Positions 55,701-64,000 of a stretch of 64,000 nucleotides of DNA are shown in pieces. Origin of the DNA: Lysinibacillus pakistanensis (GTDB lineage: Bacteria > Bacillota > Bacilli > Bacillales_A > Planococcaceae); assembly GCF_030123245.1 (NCBI RefSeq), contig NZ_CP126101.1, forward strand, positions 3,284,501 through 3,348,500. The letters run 5' to 3'. How positions within the stretch are numbered: the stretch's first letter is position 1; each line of letters opens with the position of its first letter. The translations under genes were made by a program, and so were the position numbers. The notes below the pieces were generated by a model. The model did no database searches, was not told the origin of the DNA, and saw only the letters and a program-made list of their open reading frames with translations.

Positions 55701-55899
55701 TTTCTCCCTCAACTGAAAACCATTGATAGGAATCAATTTCTTTATCTTTTGGAACCAAAGAAGTATCGGCTGTTATTTCAGCCCCTTCAATATTATTTCC
55801 AGTAATTTTAACAATACTTGCTTCAGCCGCTTGTACTTCCATTGGCACAATTAGAGCCACTGGAGCTGCTGCCATTAAAAATAGTTTAGCTTTATCCAT
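52729..55899 (-). CDS. large secreted Ig-like/helical-repeat surface protein B
   Basis: 1056 residues, paralogue of protein A at 42.2 kb. Signal peptide MDKAKLFLMAAAPVALIVPM ending near VQAAEA. Residues ~25-300 hold three Ig-like domains (EIDSYQWFSVEG; MKSYQWYFFDNG; SYAYQWMYKMGDSYS, each with a following VPVEAAGK or IPTDAL strand). The rest is a chain of lysine-rich helical repeats (TNVTNYDILKRAIEDYKVV, KVINYSILKQAMADVKKVEA). No anchor motif is visible. ATG behind GAGAGGCGAGAAG. It is probably an extracellular structural or binding protein; function unknown. Confidence 0.82.
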   Translation of the reverse strand: MDKAKLFLMAAAPVALIVPMEVQAAEASIVKITGNNIEGAEITADTSLVPKDKEIDSYQWFSVEGENQTQIGVGHKISIPAGAADKAIIVKVTTKDGTEYLSDKMIVHTTLQVAGNTYVNGKIYPEINNLNPKPVMKSYQWYFFDNGKKTLIKGATNIELTVPVEAAGKQLVVEAKSEDGKNFTSTPISIDALQLKLDPDPSITPLQINGYSPEKFVLPGDTLSVVTPTVKDDTRDLKAEQVSYAYQWMYKMGDSYSFISGATGATYKIPTDALENQINKIVVRVIVTVGTTEAGPSYSEVVEVANNPAEGLVKSIDELLEGNSNKAIVYKSLGFTQFGNELTSLTSKYTALTAAAKTNVTNYDILKRAIEDYKVVKSLKNQILEAQKLVDGTTKIQKFKALDSEYEKLDLLQRSIDMSMYTDIQSGLGNASQNTDIAEVIEINKLILGLLDSLANGSSYELVKYKNSLSDLQKNIKAIEDRIAKLSSEYKSTVQNLDILNTAKADIKKVQAFLDKANKIDVNTTAKKQVAAAKNIHTAYEKLNVKQQSLVPSTLFDVGSNLAKAETAEEQDVTNVQSVIDKYITLGPTTEYKGINTIEDTKEINKALTMYKTLTKENAKKITGYTELLQLQKDIKAADKVTAQIEKYKQLLNTEGISYSKLNSTYNSTLSALNKLTTLQKSLVKNSNTFLSPSTSEQPPGDKPLPEAEVKAKELGTAFVAKINLVIAVPNSNFASYAQDIEKLVNEYKSGLTSAARKYVTNYNELKAAEKDVKAVQSFIKKAETAAMEADLKKRYAKIQGVQKAYLSLSANQQKLAGADETYKNLIASLTNNDIYTDLTELDQAIAKLSDGNASIEDIKQLEGKYKNLSAAEQKKVINYSILKQAMADVKKVEAFITQYNRMQENPAKNSPNVIKAFNALTAQQANLVPSQMRDTIIQQEKQQRESNDVALGLVSKIDKIVSSGIYIANLKIEVGNLRSEYEGLSTVQKSLVKNYSKLTKAENDLAKVAEVRTLEEAILNADDKQAARKAWQNAFNKLSNQLEKLYIEEYPTRIE

Positions 55900-56064
55900 C
55901 TTCTCGCCTCTCTTACTACTATGTATGTATCAATCAATACCCATTATAGCAATATTTTTTGCATATTAGCAATAATTACCTAAGTCATCTAGTCATAGAT
56001 GAATAGGTATTTTTATTGATATTGATAGTAAAAAGGTAGGTTTTTATAAGCTAATTTATTCTCA

Positions 56065-57384
56065 TTAAAATTTGGAATTTAACAATTTATCAACTTTATT
56101 AATTCTAGAAACTGTAGGATTTTTTATCAAATGCCCTTTTATCAAGACCATCTTTACCTCTGATAAGGTTTGTATCGCTTCTAATGGATTTCGCTCTAGA
56201 ACAATTAAGTCAGCCTGTTTCCCAATATCTACAGTTCCAGTAATATGATCAATTCCTAAAATTTCTGCATTGGATTTTGTTACACATTCAATAACTTGAT
56301 TTGGACTAAGGCTTGTATACTTTAAGAAATGATTGAGCTCTCTCCATAAATCATAATGAGTAACATAGGGCATAGCAGCGTCAGTTCCGACACCTATTTT
56401 GATATGATTTGTGATGGCTTGTTTTAAACTAATGATCATTCCCTCATAAACTAGTTTGGAATTCTCTTTGACAACATGTTTGACCTTCGTGATTGCTGAA
56501 TCAAGAGTTGCAACAGGATATCCAGCCTGACAAGTTGGAATTAAAGCAGAATAACCTCTTAAAGCTTTTGGATTATGTTGATATAAGGCAATAATCTCTT
56601 CATCCATTTCAGCTCCATGTTCAATTGTATCCACCCCACCTTTTAAGGCGATTCTTACACCTTCTGTACTTTCTGCATGGGCCGCTACGAGTAAACCCAT
56701 TTTATGTGCCTCATCACAAATAGCAGTTACCTCTTCTTCCGTCATTTGTAACCTACCAGCCTCACCTATCGCTTTTGCATCGGTCACACCACCTGTCACA
56801 CAAATTTTTATTAGATCTACACCATGTTTACTATTTATTCTTACATTTTTTCTTCCTTCCCATGGTGAATCACTTACTAGTGCTAAGTATGGTGCACCAT
56901 GCCCACCAGTAACACTAAGAAAATAACCGGATACAAGCAAATTTGGACCAATAAATTTATTTGCCTTGATTTCATCCCGTAAATGAACATCCGTGTAAAA
57001 GAATTCACCCACACTACGCATCGTTGTTATCCCAGCATGTAAGGCGTTTAGGGCATTTCTCTTCATTCGTTTCTTTAATAATGCTCTACCCATTTTTGTA
57101 TCTAACAGCTTATGCCCCGTTTTCAACATGCTTTCATTTGATGACATTGTAAATGGTTTTCCATCTGAGAAAAGATGTACATGTGCATTTATTAATCCTG
57201 GCATCACATATTTACCAGCTAAATTGATGGTTTTATAGTTTTTAGAAATCTTCAATTCCTTCGTTTTTCCGATATGTTCAATGATGCCATTTTCATTTAT
57301 TAAAATGGTCATATTATCTGCAATAGACTTATTACTATCTCCATGAATGATATGACAATTTTTCAATGCTAATCTTTTGTTCAT
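56065..57384 (-). CDS. amidohydrolase-family protein (prolidase/imidazolonepropionase-like)
   Basis: 439-residue metal-dependent hydrolase. Metal ligands in GLINAHVHLF, KICVTGG (possible carbamylated Lys position), AAHAESTEGVRIA, DTIEHGAEMD and the terminal Asp in GVGTDAAMP. Shallow beta-sandwich segments flank the barrel (GKYVMPG; DIGKQADLIVLERNP). ATG behind GGGGGATTAAT. The TetR gene lies upstream in the same direction with a similar operator before each gene. Substrate unknown. Confidence 0.86.
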   Translation of the reverse strand: MNKRLALKNCHIIHGDSNKSIADNMTILINENGIIEHIGKTKELKISKNYKTINLAGKYVMPGLINAHVHLFSDGKPFTMSSNESMLKTGHKLLDTKMGRALLKKRMKRNALNALHAGITTMRSVGEFFYTDVHLRDEIKANKFIGPNLLVSGYFLSVTGGHGAPYLALVSDSPWEGRKNVRINSKHGVDLIKICVTGGVTDAKAIGEAGRLQMTEEEVTAICDEAHKMGLLVAAHAESTEGVRIALKGGVDTIEHGAEMDEEIIALYQHNPKALRGYSALIPTCQAGYPVATLDSAITKVKHVVKENSKLVYEGMIISLKQAITNHIKIGVGTDAAMPYVTHYDLWRELNHFLKYTSLSPNQVIECVTKSNAEILGIDHITGTVDIGKQADLIVLERNPLEAIQTLSEVKMVLIKGHLIKNPTVSRINKVDKLLNSKF

Positions 57385-57414
57385 ATTAATCCCCCGTTAA
57401 ATCGTATTCAAAAG

Positions 57415-57429
57415 TGAATATATAATTCA
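57415..57429. promoter_or_regulatory. putative TetR operator before the amidohydrolase gene
   Basis: TGAAT-ATATA-ATTCA, half-sites like those of the larger palindrome upstream of the TetR gene. Lies 31 bp upstream of the amidohydrolase start. Confidence 0.4.
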
Positions 57430-57446
57430 TTTTTGAGCAAAAATAG

Positions 57447-57479
57447 AATGTAGGTGGACGTTTTTCACCTACATTTTTT
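57447..57479 (-). terminator. terminator of the TetR gene
   Basis: AATGTAGGTG and CACCTACATT stem, adjacent to the TetR stop. Confidence 0.7.
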
Positions 57480-57482
57480 AAA

Positions 57483-58088
57483 CTATTCATTTAAATTTTT
57501 CATGCCATATAATCGATAGATAGTCAATGCCTCAAAAATTCGTTTACGACTATCTTCACTTAGTTCCCGTTTTAATAAATCTAACAGCATATCTATTACA
57601 TTATTCGAGATAATATCTAACAAAATTATATTTTCCTCACTACTGATTTCATAGCTCTTATAGCTATTTTTTAAATAGGGTCTTTTCGTTTCAAGCATTA
57701 AATCAATTAGCTCATTTTTAGAATTTTGATAGATTGTTCCTTTGTTTCGCTCAAAAATAATAACAATCTGCATACGATATTTGGTTAAGGCATTCATTTG
57801 TTCTTCTAACAATGCAGCGTTTTCAGCAATTTTAGTACCATCAAAATAAGCCTGATTATAGAGATGTATGCTTTCCACTAAAACATTCTTTAAATAATCC
57901 ACTAGTGTTGGTGAGACAACAGCATAAAACAGTTCCTTTTTATTTTTAAAATAGGTATAAATATTCCCGACTGAGATATTAATCTCCTTTGCTATATCGC
58001 TCATTTTAGCATCTATATAGCCCTTTTTAAAAAACAGCTTGAGTGCAGCAGACTCAATTTCATTCTTCACTTCATCCTTTTTTGCTTG
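57483..58088 (-). CDS. TetR-family transcriptional regulator
   Basis: About 201 residues. N-terminal TetR HTH: IESAALKLFFKKGYIDAKMS, DIAKEINISVGNIYTYFKNK. The C-terminal ligand domain is all helical and not identifiable. Start is TTG at 58088 with GAGAGGG eight bases before it; upstream in-frame ATGs lie in the operator palindrome. Probably represses itself and the amidohydrolase gene, perhaps also DUF418 across the divergent gap. Confidence 0.86.
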   Translation of the reverse strand, partial: QAKKDEVKNEIESAALKLFFKKGYIDAKMSDIAKEINISVGNIYTYFKNKKELFYAVVSPTLVDYLKNVLVESIHLYNQAYFDGTKIAENAALLEEQMNALTKYRMQIVIIFERNKGTIYQNSKNELIDLMLETKRPYLKNSYKSYEISSEENIILLDIISNNVIDMLLDLLKRELSEDSRKRIFEALTIYRLYGMKNLNE

Positions 58089-58106
58089 CAATATAAACGC
58101 CCTCTC

Positions 58107-58131
58107 AATAATGAATAACATATTCATTATT
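58107..58131. promoter_or_regulatory. perfect 11-bp palindrome, TetR operator
   Basis: AATAATGAATA-ACA-TATTCATTATT without mismatch, 19 bp upstream of the TTG start of the TetR gene. Confidence 0.7.
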
Positions 58132-58282
58132 AGATTAATTATTTGTCATCTATTTGTCAATAAATCTGTTGACTTAAAAAAATTTTGAACCAAATCATGT
58201 CTTCCTTATAAAATCCTGATAAATAGGATTTAAAGTCACTAAATAGATAAAAAATCAAATTACAACAAAAGGATGGATGGAA

Positions 58283-59512
58283 ATGAAACAAAAGCTTTCT
58301 CCTATATCTGCCAAAGAGCGGATAGAAGCACTTGATATTTTAAGAGGGTTCGCCTTACTAGGAATCATACTTGCGAATATTGTTTGGTTTCTTTACCCAG
58401 TTTACATGCAGGAAGATCCAAGCTTTAACAATGAATGGACCTCTTTTTGGAACCAGGCAGATTATTTAGTGAAGGATTTACTTGCTATGTTTATCGATGG
58501 TAAGTTTGTAATGCTTTTTTCCATGCTATTCGGCTTTGGAATGGTAATTATGCACGAAAGAACCGTTGCAAAACAATTAAATTTCTGGAGCATTTATAGT
58601 CGACGCCTTATTGCCTTATTTATCTTCGGCTGTATCCACGCCTATTTCATTTGGTTTGGGGACATTTTAACAGACTATGCGATTTTAGGATTGTTACTAC
58701 TTCTAATGCATAAGTTAAAGCCAAATACTATGCTATTCATCAGTGTTGCTTTATATAGCTTGCTTTTTGGGCTTTTAACACTGGGTTCTCTTTCCACTGA
58801 TCCAACGATGACCATGACGATGTCAGAGGAAAATCGTCAGCTTATGCAAGCTACGATAGATGCCCATCAAAACGGGACTATTCAAGAATTACTCGATGCA
58901 AATTTAATGGAAAGATTATTTTATACAATGCGTAATGGGCTCTACGTCCTTTATTTAGGTAACCCTCTATTGTATATATTCACCAATCTACCCTTCTTAC
59001 TAATGTTCTTATTTGGGGCAGCAGTTGCAAAGAAAAAATGGATTCATCGTTTTCAAGAGTTACGAAAAGGCTTTTTCATTACGTGGCTCATCACTCTAAT
59101 TTTGGGTGGAACACTGAGTTGGATACTTCCCTTCGTTTTAGATAATCCATCAGCCACACCATTGATTCAATATATGAGTTCACCACTTCTTACTATCTTT
59201 TATGCCATTAGCCTCCTTTTCATTTATCAAACGTTACAGGGAAAGAAAGTATTGCAATGGCTCGCATACCCAGGAAGAATGGCCTTTACAAACTATATCA
59301 GTCAATCCATTATTTGTACGTTTTTATTTGGACCATTTGCGTTTGGTGTTTACGGAAAGCTACACTTAACGACAGCTATCTTAATTGCCATTGTTATTTT
59401 TGTATTACAAATAATACTTAGTAAGCTATGGTTATCCAAATTCCGCTTCGGACCATTAGAGTATATTTGGAGGTCATTTACTTATTTAGGTATAAAAGAC
59501 AAGAGCAAGTAA
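58283..59512 (+). CDS. DUF418 (YeiB-like) membrane protein
   Basis: 409 residues, about nine or ten membrane helices. Family features: ERIEALDILRGFALLGIILA at the N-terminus and FGPLEYIWRSFTYL at the C-terminus, the latter typical of the DUF418 tail; the middle holds YPGRMAFTNYISQSIICTFL. Function not established for the family. ATG at 58283 is better spaced from AAAGGATGG than the ATG at 58277. Divergent from the TetR gene. Confidence 0.9.
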   Translation: MKQKLSPISAKERIEALDILRGFALLGIILANIVWFLYPVYMQEDPSFNNEWTSFWNQADYLVKDLLAMFIDGKFVMLFSMLFGFGMVIMHERTVAKQLNFWSIYSRRLIALFIFGCIHAYFIWFGDILTDYAILGLLLLLMHKLKPNTMLFISVALYSLLFGLLTLGSLSTDPTMTMTMSEENRQLMQATIDAHQNGTIQELLDANLMERLFYTMRNGLYVLYLGNPLLYIFTNLPFLLMFLFGAAVAKKKWIHRFQELRKGFFITWLITLILGGTLSWILPFVLDNPSATPLIQYMSSPLLTIFYAISLLFIYQTLQGKKVLQWLAYPGRMAFTNYISQSIICTFLFGPFAFGVYGKLHLTTAILIAIVIFVLQIILSKLWLSKFRFGPLEYIWRSFTYLGIKDKSK

Positions 59513-59522
59513 TTCTTGCTCT
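59502..59522. repeat. 21-bp hairpin, first copy
   Basis: AGAGCAAGTAATTCTTGCTCT overlaps the DUF418 stop codon and recurs exactly at 60084-60104, where a T run makes it a terminator. Confidence 0.7.
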
Positions 59523-59596
59523 CATAGTGTTGAAAAACTAAATGGTCAAGGGACTCTTTATGAATATTTAGCCAAAATGAAGGTGATTTCCGTTCC

Positions 59597-59737
59597 AGGC
59601 TACTCGCTTTGTTGCTGACGCTTCGCTTTCGCACAGAGCAAAGCTTCCTGTGGGCGAGCGACGAGCCGCTTCCTGCGCTGACGCTCCGTGCAGGGTCTCG
59701 TCTGTCTCGCTATCCCACGGGAGTCGAGTAGCCTTGC
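59597..59737. repeat. GC-rich palindromic intergenic element
   Basis: A 140-bp GC-rich block in an AT-rich gap. Its ends pair as AGGCTACTCG with CGAGTAGCCT, and inner stretches can also fold. The composition is unlike the surrounding sequence. Similar dispersed, structured GC-rich repeats occur in bacilli; a short open frame through it is an artefact. Confidence 0.65.
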
Positions 59738-60083
59738 ACTCCAATCAACAATAGTGTAGAACTTTAAATATTCTCTTCCTTCAAAAATCATTAAATTGAT
59801 AGAATAGTGATAAATTCTATAGCTGTCAACCTACATTTTGTGCATAAAACTACTTTGTAATGATACATAAAGCCACTTATTGCTAACACTGCTTTTGTAT
59901 AGGGAAATGTTACCTAAACTCCATTTTTAGCAATATAGTGATGGCTAAGATTTCAATTTATCACTTTACATTTGTGTAAAATACCAGAAGAAAATACGAT
60001 CAACCCCCTCGTTTTGAAAAAGGGCTATTACTTTTTAATTTGTCACCTTGATTTCATTGACATAATAGTATTTCAACAACATG
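59738..60083. other. gene-free AT-rich stretch
   Basis: About 345 bp with no coding frame, RNA motif or promoter that I can support. Confidence 0.4.
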
Positions 60084-60111
60084 AGAGCAAGTAATTCTTG
60101 CTCTTTTTTCT
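60084..60111 (+). terminator. 21-bp hairpin, second copy, with T run
   Basis: AGAGCAAG/CTTGCTCT stem followed by TTTTTT. Exact duplicate of the hairpin at the DUF418 stop. Confidence 0.65.
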
Positions 60112-60197
60112 GCTTCATTATCGGAATGTTCCCCAAATGTTGTGAGAAACCTTGCTCCATATATTGAGAAAACTTATCCAGTAAGATCTGCCACTTC

Positions 60198-60291
60198 TAT
60201 CCGTCACTCTATTCATTTTATCCGCCACTTTCTCTCTCCTATCCAACACTTTGCTCATTCTATCCACCACTCTAACTGTTCTATCCGCTAG
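60198..60291. repeat. 21-bp tandem repeat, four and a half units
   Basis: Units start TATCCGTCACT, TATCCGCCACT, TATCCAACACT, TATCCACCACT and a partial TATCCGCTAG, each 21 bp. Since 21 is a multiple of three, the minus strand reads a heptad-like VxDRxxK pattern, but there is no ribosome site. Confidence 0.75.
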
Positions 60292-60303
60292 AAGCCAAAA
60301 AAA

Positions 60304-60339
60304 AAGCGTCCAATAAGTATGAACACTCATTGGACGCTT
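60304..60339 (-). terminator. terminator of the glycine cleavage operon
   Basis: AAGCGTCCAAT and ATTGGACGCTT stem followed on the minus strand by eight T, directly after gcvPB. Confidence 0.9.
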
Positions 60340-60345
60340 GTAGTT

Positions 60346-61809
60346 CTATGCTTTTTGATAACGAAGCACTGGTGTACGAGCAGCGCGTGTTTCGTCAAGA
60401 CGAGATACGACTGTTGTATGTGGTGCTTCTTGAACGATGGATGGATTTTCTTCTGCTTCTTTTGCAATTTGAATCATCACATCGCAGAATGCATCTAACG
60501 TTTCTTTTGATTCTGTTTCTGTTGGTTCAATCATTAACGCCTCTTCCACATTTAATGGGAAGTATGTTGTTGGTGGATGGTAGCCAAAGTCTAACAGACG
60601 TTTTGCGATATCTAATGTACGTACGCCAAGTTTCTTTTGACGACGACCAGATAAAACAAATTCATGTTTACAATGGCGGTTATATGGTAGATCGTAGAAT
60701 GGTTCTAATCGACGCATCATATAGTTTGCGTTTAGCACAGCGTATTCTGTTACAGCTTTTAAGCCATCTGGACCCATTGTACGGATATAAGTATATGCAC
60801 GTACGTTAATACCAAAGTTACCATAGTAAGGTTTCACACGTCCGATTGATTGTGGACGCTCGTAATCAAAGTGGAATGTTCCATCTTCTGTTCTCACTAG
60901 TACCGGTTTTGGTAGGAATGGAATTAAATCTGCTTTTACACCTACTGGACCTGAACCTGGACCACCGCCACCATGTGGACCTGTGAATGTTTTGTGCAGA
61001 TTTAAATGCACACAGTCGAAGCCCATATCACCTGGGCGTGCTTTACTCATAACGGCATTTAAGTTAGCACCATCATAGTACACTTTACCGCCTACAGAGT
61101 GGATAAGCTCTGCCATTTCGATAATATTCTCTTCAAATAGACCTAGTGTATTAGGGTTTGTTAGCATTAATGCAGCTGTGTCAGGACCTACTACTTTGCG
61201 AAGATCTTCAATATCTACTAGACCATTCTCATCAGATTTAACAGTGATTGTTTCAAAGCCTGCAACTGTTGCTGATGCTGGATTTGTACCATGAGCTGAG
61301 TCAGGAACAATCACTTTATTACGATGCTCCTCACCATTTGCTTCATGGAACGCACGAATCATCATTAATGCTGTCCATTCACCGTGAGCACCTGCTGCAG
61401 GTTGTAATGTTACTTCATCCATTCCTGTAATTTCTACTAAAGAAGTTTGTAAATCATAGAGCAGCTCCATTGCACCTTGTGCTGTTGACTCATCCTGTAA
61501 TGGGTGAACATTGGCAAAGCCTGAAAGACGTGCAACTGCTTCGTTAATTTTCGGATTATATTTCATCGTACAAGAGCCAAGTGGGTAGAAGCCAGAATCT
61601 ACCCCGTGGTTACGACGAGAAAGTGCTGTATAGTGACGCATAATATCAAGCTCAGATACTTCAGGTAATTCCGCAGCCTCAGCACGTACTAGGTTTGCTG
61701 GTAATAAATCGGCTAGGTCAACCTCAGGTACATCCAGTGCTTCTAAGCTATAGCCAACGCGACCTTCTTTTGAAATTTCAAAAATGAGTGATTGATTTTC
61801 GTTATGCAT
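60346..61809 (-). CDS. gcvPB: glycine dehydrogenase (decarboxylating) subunit 2
   Basis: PLP-bearing subunit of the P-protein that decarboxylates glycine and passes aminomethyl to lipoyl-GcvH. 487 residues, as in Bacillus. Key segments: [39 protein letters not shown], and the PLP Lys in [19 protein letters not shown]. The ATG at 61809 overlaps the gcvPA stop by 8 nt, so the two subunits are co-translated. Ends at a strong terminator; in B. subtilis yqhL would follow, but here an accessory stretch intervenes. Confidence 0.97.
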   Translation of the reverse strand: MHNENQSLIFEISKEGRVGYSLEALDVPEVDLADLLPANLVRAEAAELPEVSELDIMRHYTALSRRNHGVDSGFYPLGSCTMKYNPKINEAVARLSGFANVHPLQDESTAQGAMELLYDLQTSLVEITGMDEVTLQPAAGAHGEWTALMMIRAFHEANGEEHRNKVIVPDSAHGTNPASATVAGFETITVKSDENGLVDIEDLRKVVGPDTAALMLTNPNTLGLFEENIIEMAELIHSVGGKVYYDGANLNAVMSKARPGDMGFDCVHLNLHKTFTGPHGGGGPGSGPVGVKADLIPFLPKPVLVRTEDGTFHFDYERPQSIGRVKPYYGNFGINVRAYTYIRTMGPDGLKAVTEYAVLNANYMMRRLEPFYDLPYNRHCKHEFVLSGRRQKKLGVRTLDIAKRLLDFGYHPPTTYFPLNVEEALMIEPTETESKETLDAFCDVMIQIAKEAEENPSIVQEAPHTTVVSRLDETRAARTPVLRYQKA

Positions 61810-63148
61810 GAAGAGCCCCCATTTCTGCAACAAGTGCATCAATTTCTTCTTTTGTGCGTAATTCCGTAACGGCAATCAGCACATGATGTTTAAGAGAGTC
61901 ATAATTTTGACCTAAAGGATATCCACCGATAATACCCTTTTCGATTAAGCCTTTGTTGATTTCTTTCACACACTTATTCGTTTTCACAACGATTTCGTTA
62001 AAGTGTGCACCTTGGAATGCTACTGTAAAGCCTGCTGCTTCAAAGGCATTTTTCGCATAACGTGTTTTCGCGATATTTTGCATAGCCATTTCACGAATAC
62101 CTTGTTTACCTAGAGCTGTCATAGCTACAGAAGCTGCAAGTGCAAGAAGTGCTTGGTTTGAGCAAATATTAGATGTTGCTTTATCACGACGGATATGTTG
62201 TTCACGCGCTTGTAATGTTAATACATAGCCACGACGACCTTCGCCATCCACTGTTTCACCAATCAGACGACCTGGAACCTTACGCATTAATTTATTCGTT
62301 ACCGCAAAGAAACCACAGTGTGGACCACCGAATGCTTCAGAAATTCCGAAAACTTGTGCATCACCTACACAAATATCAGCTCCAAGCTTACCAGGAGGTG
62401 TTAAAATACCTAATGCAAGTGGGTTAGAAGACACGACAAATAAGCTTTTTGCTTCATGTGCAATATCTCCAATTACTTGAATGTCCTCCACTTGACCAAA
62501 GAAGTTTGGATATTGTGCAATAACAGCTGCTGTGTTGTCATCAATTAACTCTTTTAATGCGTCAATATCTGTTACACCATTTTTGTGTGGAACAGTCACG
62601 ATATCAATCGATTGACCGTAGGCATATGTAGCCACAACATCGCGGTATTCTGGATGCACTGTTTCAGACACTAAAATTTTCTTACGACGTGTATGACCAG
62701 CTGCCAGCATACCCGCCTCTGCTAATGCTGTACCACCGTCATACATAGAAGAGTTAGCGAGATCCATACCAGTTAGCTCAGCAATCATCGTTTGGAATTC
62801 AAAAATTGCTTGTAGTTCCCCTTGTGAAATCTCTGGTTGATATGGTGTATAAGCTGTATAGAACTCTGAACGAGAAATGACATGATCCACGATTACTGGT
62901 TTATAGTGATTGTAAACACCTGCACCTAAAAATGATACATTGGCATTTGTATCCTTATTTTTGGCAGCTAGAGCTGTTAATTCTTTTAATAAAGCCGATT
63001 CTGATTTTGCTTCCTTGATGTCATAAAGGCCTTTAAAACGGACTTTCTCAGGGATATCCTCAAATAACTCATCAACTGAGGATACACCGATTACGTCTAA
63101 CATTTCTTTTTGATCTTGTTCCGTCATTGGTAAATAACGATGTTTCAT
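61802..63148 (-). CDS. gcvPA: glycine dehydrogenase (decarboxylating) subunit 1
   Basis: Partner subunit of the split P-protein, 448 residues. Recognisable from [63 protein letters not shown] and [28 protein letters not shown] lies upstream of the ATG. Middle gene of gcvT-gcvPA-gcvPB. Confidence 0.97.
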   Translation of the reverse strand: MKHRYLPMTEQDQKEMLDVIGVSSVDELFEDIPEKVRFKGLYDIKEAKSESALLKELTALAAKNKDTNANVSFLGAGVYNHYKPVIVDHVISRSEFYTAYTPYQPEISQGELQAIFEFQTMIAELTGMDLANSSMYDGGTALAEAGMLAAGHTRRKKILVSETVHPEYRDVVATYAYGQSIDIVTVPHKNGVTDIDALKELIDDNTAAVIAQYPNFFGQVEDIQVIGDIAHEAKSLFVVSSNPLALGILTPPGKLGADICVGDAQVFGISEAFGGPHCGFFAVTNKLMRKVPGRLIGETVDGEGRRGYVLTLQAREQHIRRDKATSNICSNQALLALAASVAMTALGKQGIREMAMQNIAKTRYAKNAFEAAGFTVAFQGAHFNEIVVKTNKCVKEINKGLIEKGIIGGYPLGQNYDSLKHHVLIAVTELRTKEEIDALVAEMGALHA

Positions 63149-63173
63149 AAATGTAGGTCCCTCTTTTCAACTA

Positions 63174-64000
63174 TTATTTTGAACGTTTGTAAAACGGTGT
63201 TTCAACTGTTATTACTTTTAAGTGCTTTCCACGGATTTCAATTTCTAGCTCAGTTCCGATTGTTGCGAATTGACTGTCAATTAATGCGTGACCAACATTA
63301 CGTTTAGAAGAAGGAAGCTGTGTACCAGTTGTCACTTCACCGATTTCCTGACCATCCTTAAATACCTTGTAACCATGACGCGGAATTCCTTTATCAATCA
63401 TTTCAATTCCTACCAGTTTGCGTGGAAGACCATTTTCCTTCTGAGCTACTAATGCATCATGACCGATAAAGTCCTCTTTATTCAATTTCACAGCAAAGCC
63501 AATACCAGCCTCTAGTGGCGAAATCGTTGCTGATAGCTCTTGTCCGTATAGTGGGAGACCCGCTTCGAAACGAAGTGTATCACGACAGCCTAGACCTGCA
63601 GGAACAACACCTTTGTCTTGACCAGCCTCTAAAATTTTACCCCATAAAGCTTTAATATCTTCTGGAGCACCATACAATTCAAAGCCATCTTCTCCCGTAT
63701 AACCGCTACGAGAAACTAATACTTTATGTCCTGCAACCTCTACATCCTCTTGGAAGCGGAAATATTTAATGGCACTAATATCAGTCGTTGTTAAAGATTG
63801 AAGAACCTCTTCTGCTAATGGCCCTTGTAAAGCAATTTGTGCATAGGCATCTGATTGATTGTCAATCGTCACATCATATTGATGTTGATTCTCCATCATC
63901 CAATCATAATCTTTTTCAATATTTGCGGCATTGACGCATAATAAATAGTGATTGTCTGCTAATTTATACGTTAATAAATCATCGACAACACCACCATCTT
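63174..64000 (-). CDS. gcvT: aminomethyltransferase (T-protein), N-terminus beyond the window
   Basis: T-protein of the glycine cleavage system; releases ammonia and moves the one-carbon unit to tetrahydrofolate. The frame stays open to the right edge (GGVVDDLLTYKL and HYLLCVNAAN upstream of the first internal ATG), so the first ~90 residues are missing. Visible: QGPLAEEVLQ, SRSGYTGEDGFELY, GLGCRDTLRFEAGLPLYGQEL and VGHALID. Only 25 bp separate it from gcvPA. A riboswitch upstream, common for this operon, would lie outside the window. Confidence 0.96.
   Translation of the reverse strand, partial: DGGVVDDLLTYKLADNHYLLCVNAANIEKDYDWMMENQHQYDVTIDNQSDAYAQIALQGPLAEEVLQSLTTTDISAIKYFRFQEDVEVAGHKVLVSRSGYTGEDGFELYGAPEDIKALWGKILEAGQDKGVVPAGLGCRDTLRFEAGLPLYGQELSATISPLEAGIGFAVKLNKEDFIGHDALVAQKENGLPRKLVGIEMIDKGIPRHGYKVFKDGQEIGEVTTGTQLPSSKRNVGHALIDSQFATIGTELEIEIRGKHLKVITVETPFYKRSK

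Noticed and set aside
59600..59791. 63-codon minus-strand frame through the GC-rich block
   Set aside because: It lies within a palindromic repeat, has no ribosome site, and the translation is low-complexity Arg-rich sequence.
60118..60330. 70-codon minus-strand frame with VxDRxxK heptads
   Set aside because: The heptads come from a 21-bp DNA tandem repeat; no ribosome site or homologue is evident.
1..64000. CRISPR array, tRNA or rRNA genes
   Set aside because: No regularly spaced identical repeats and no tRNA or rRNA sequence features were seen on reading the window.

Overview
The window is low-GC Firmicute DNA. AGGAGG-type ribosome sites are everywhere and TTG/GTG starts are common. The backbone genes appear in a Bacillus-type order, and this together with the gene content suggests Lysinibacillus or a close relative; the genus is an inference. 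In B. subtilis the order is gcvT-gcvPA-gcvPB-yqhL-lipM-...-yqhQ-yqhR-aroQ-papA. The same blocks occur here in the same order and orientation: gcv operon at 60.3-64 kb, yqhL/lipM at 32-33.5 kb, yqhQ/yqhR/aroQ/papA at 0-3 kb. They are pushed apart by two accessory stretches of about 27-29 kb.

Left accessory stretch (3-27 kb). This is rich in transport and regulation. It holds a LytTR/DUF3021/ABC-2 operon, an esterase, a lipoprotein, and a lantibiotic-immunity-like module (HTH protein, two-component system, one ATPase, three permeases, Cys-rich KTR protein). It also has two ECF sigma/anti-sigma pairs, a CPBP protease, a second ABC exporter divergent from an AgrA/AgrC-like pair, a TIMP-like secreted protein and a histidine phosphatase. 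Debris is common: an FtsX permease fragment, orphan terminators, a deleted IS30 element and a LuxR-type regulator cut off at that element.

nrdJ region (27.6-31.9 kb). A class II (B12-dependent) ribonucleotide reductase gene is split by two group I introns. One carries a LAGLIDADG homing endonuclease; the other carries only the relic of an open frame. Two clear NrdR-box palindromes and a possible third precede the gene.

Right accessory stretch (33.6-60.3 kb). A singlet-type glycine riboswitch with its own terminator precedes a CycA-like permease. Then come glutaminase, an M20 amidohydrolase/MFS pair with a regulator, and two very large paralogous secreted Ig-like/helical-repeat proteins that bracket a 7.7-kb block. 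That block contains SUKH (SMI1/KNR4) proteins, endonuclease V, a ComP-type sensor kinase, an Lrp regulator and an EamA exporter. An amidohydrolase/TetR/DUF418 group and a repeat-rich gap lead into the glycine cleavage operon.

The most interesting item is a 52-codon gene just upstream of, and overlapping, the ComP-like kinase gene. It reads as a ComX-type pheromone precursor (NP-V, ASLIG, penultimate Trp). No comQ prenyltransferase and no comA regulator lie beside it.
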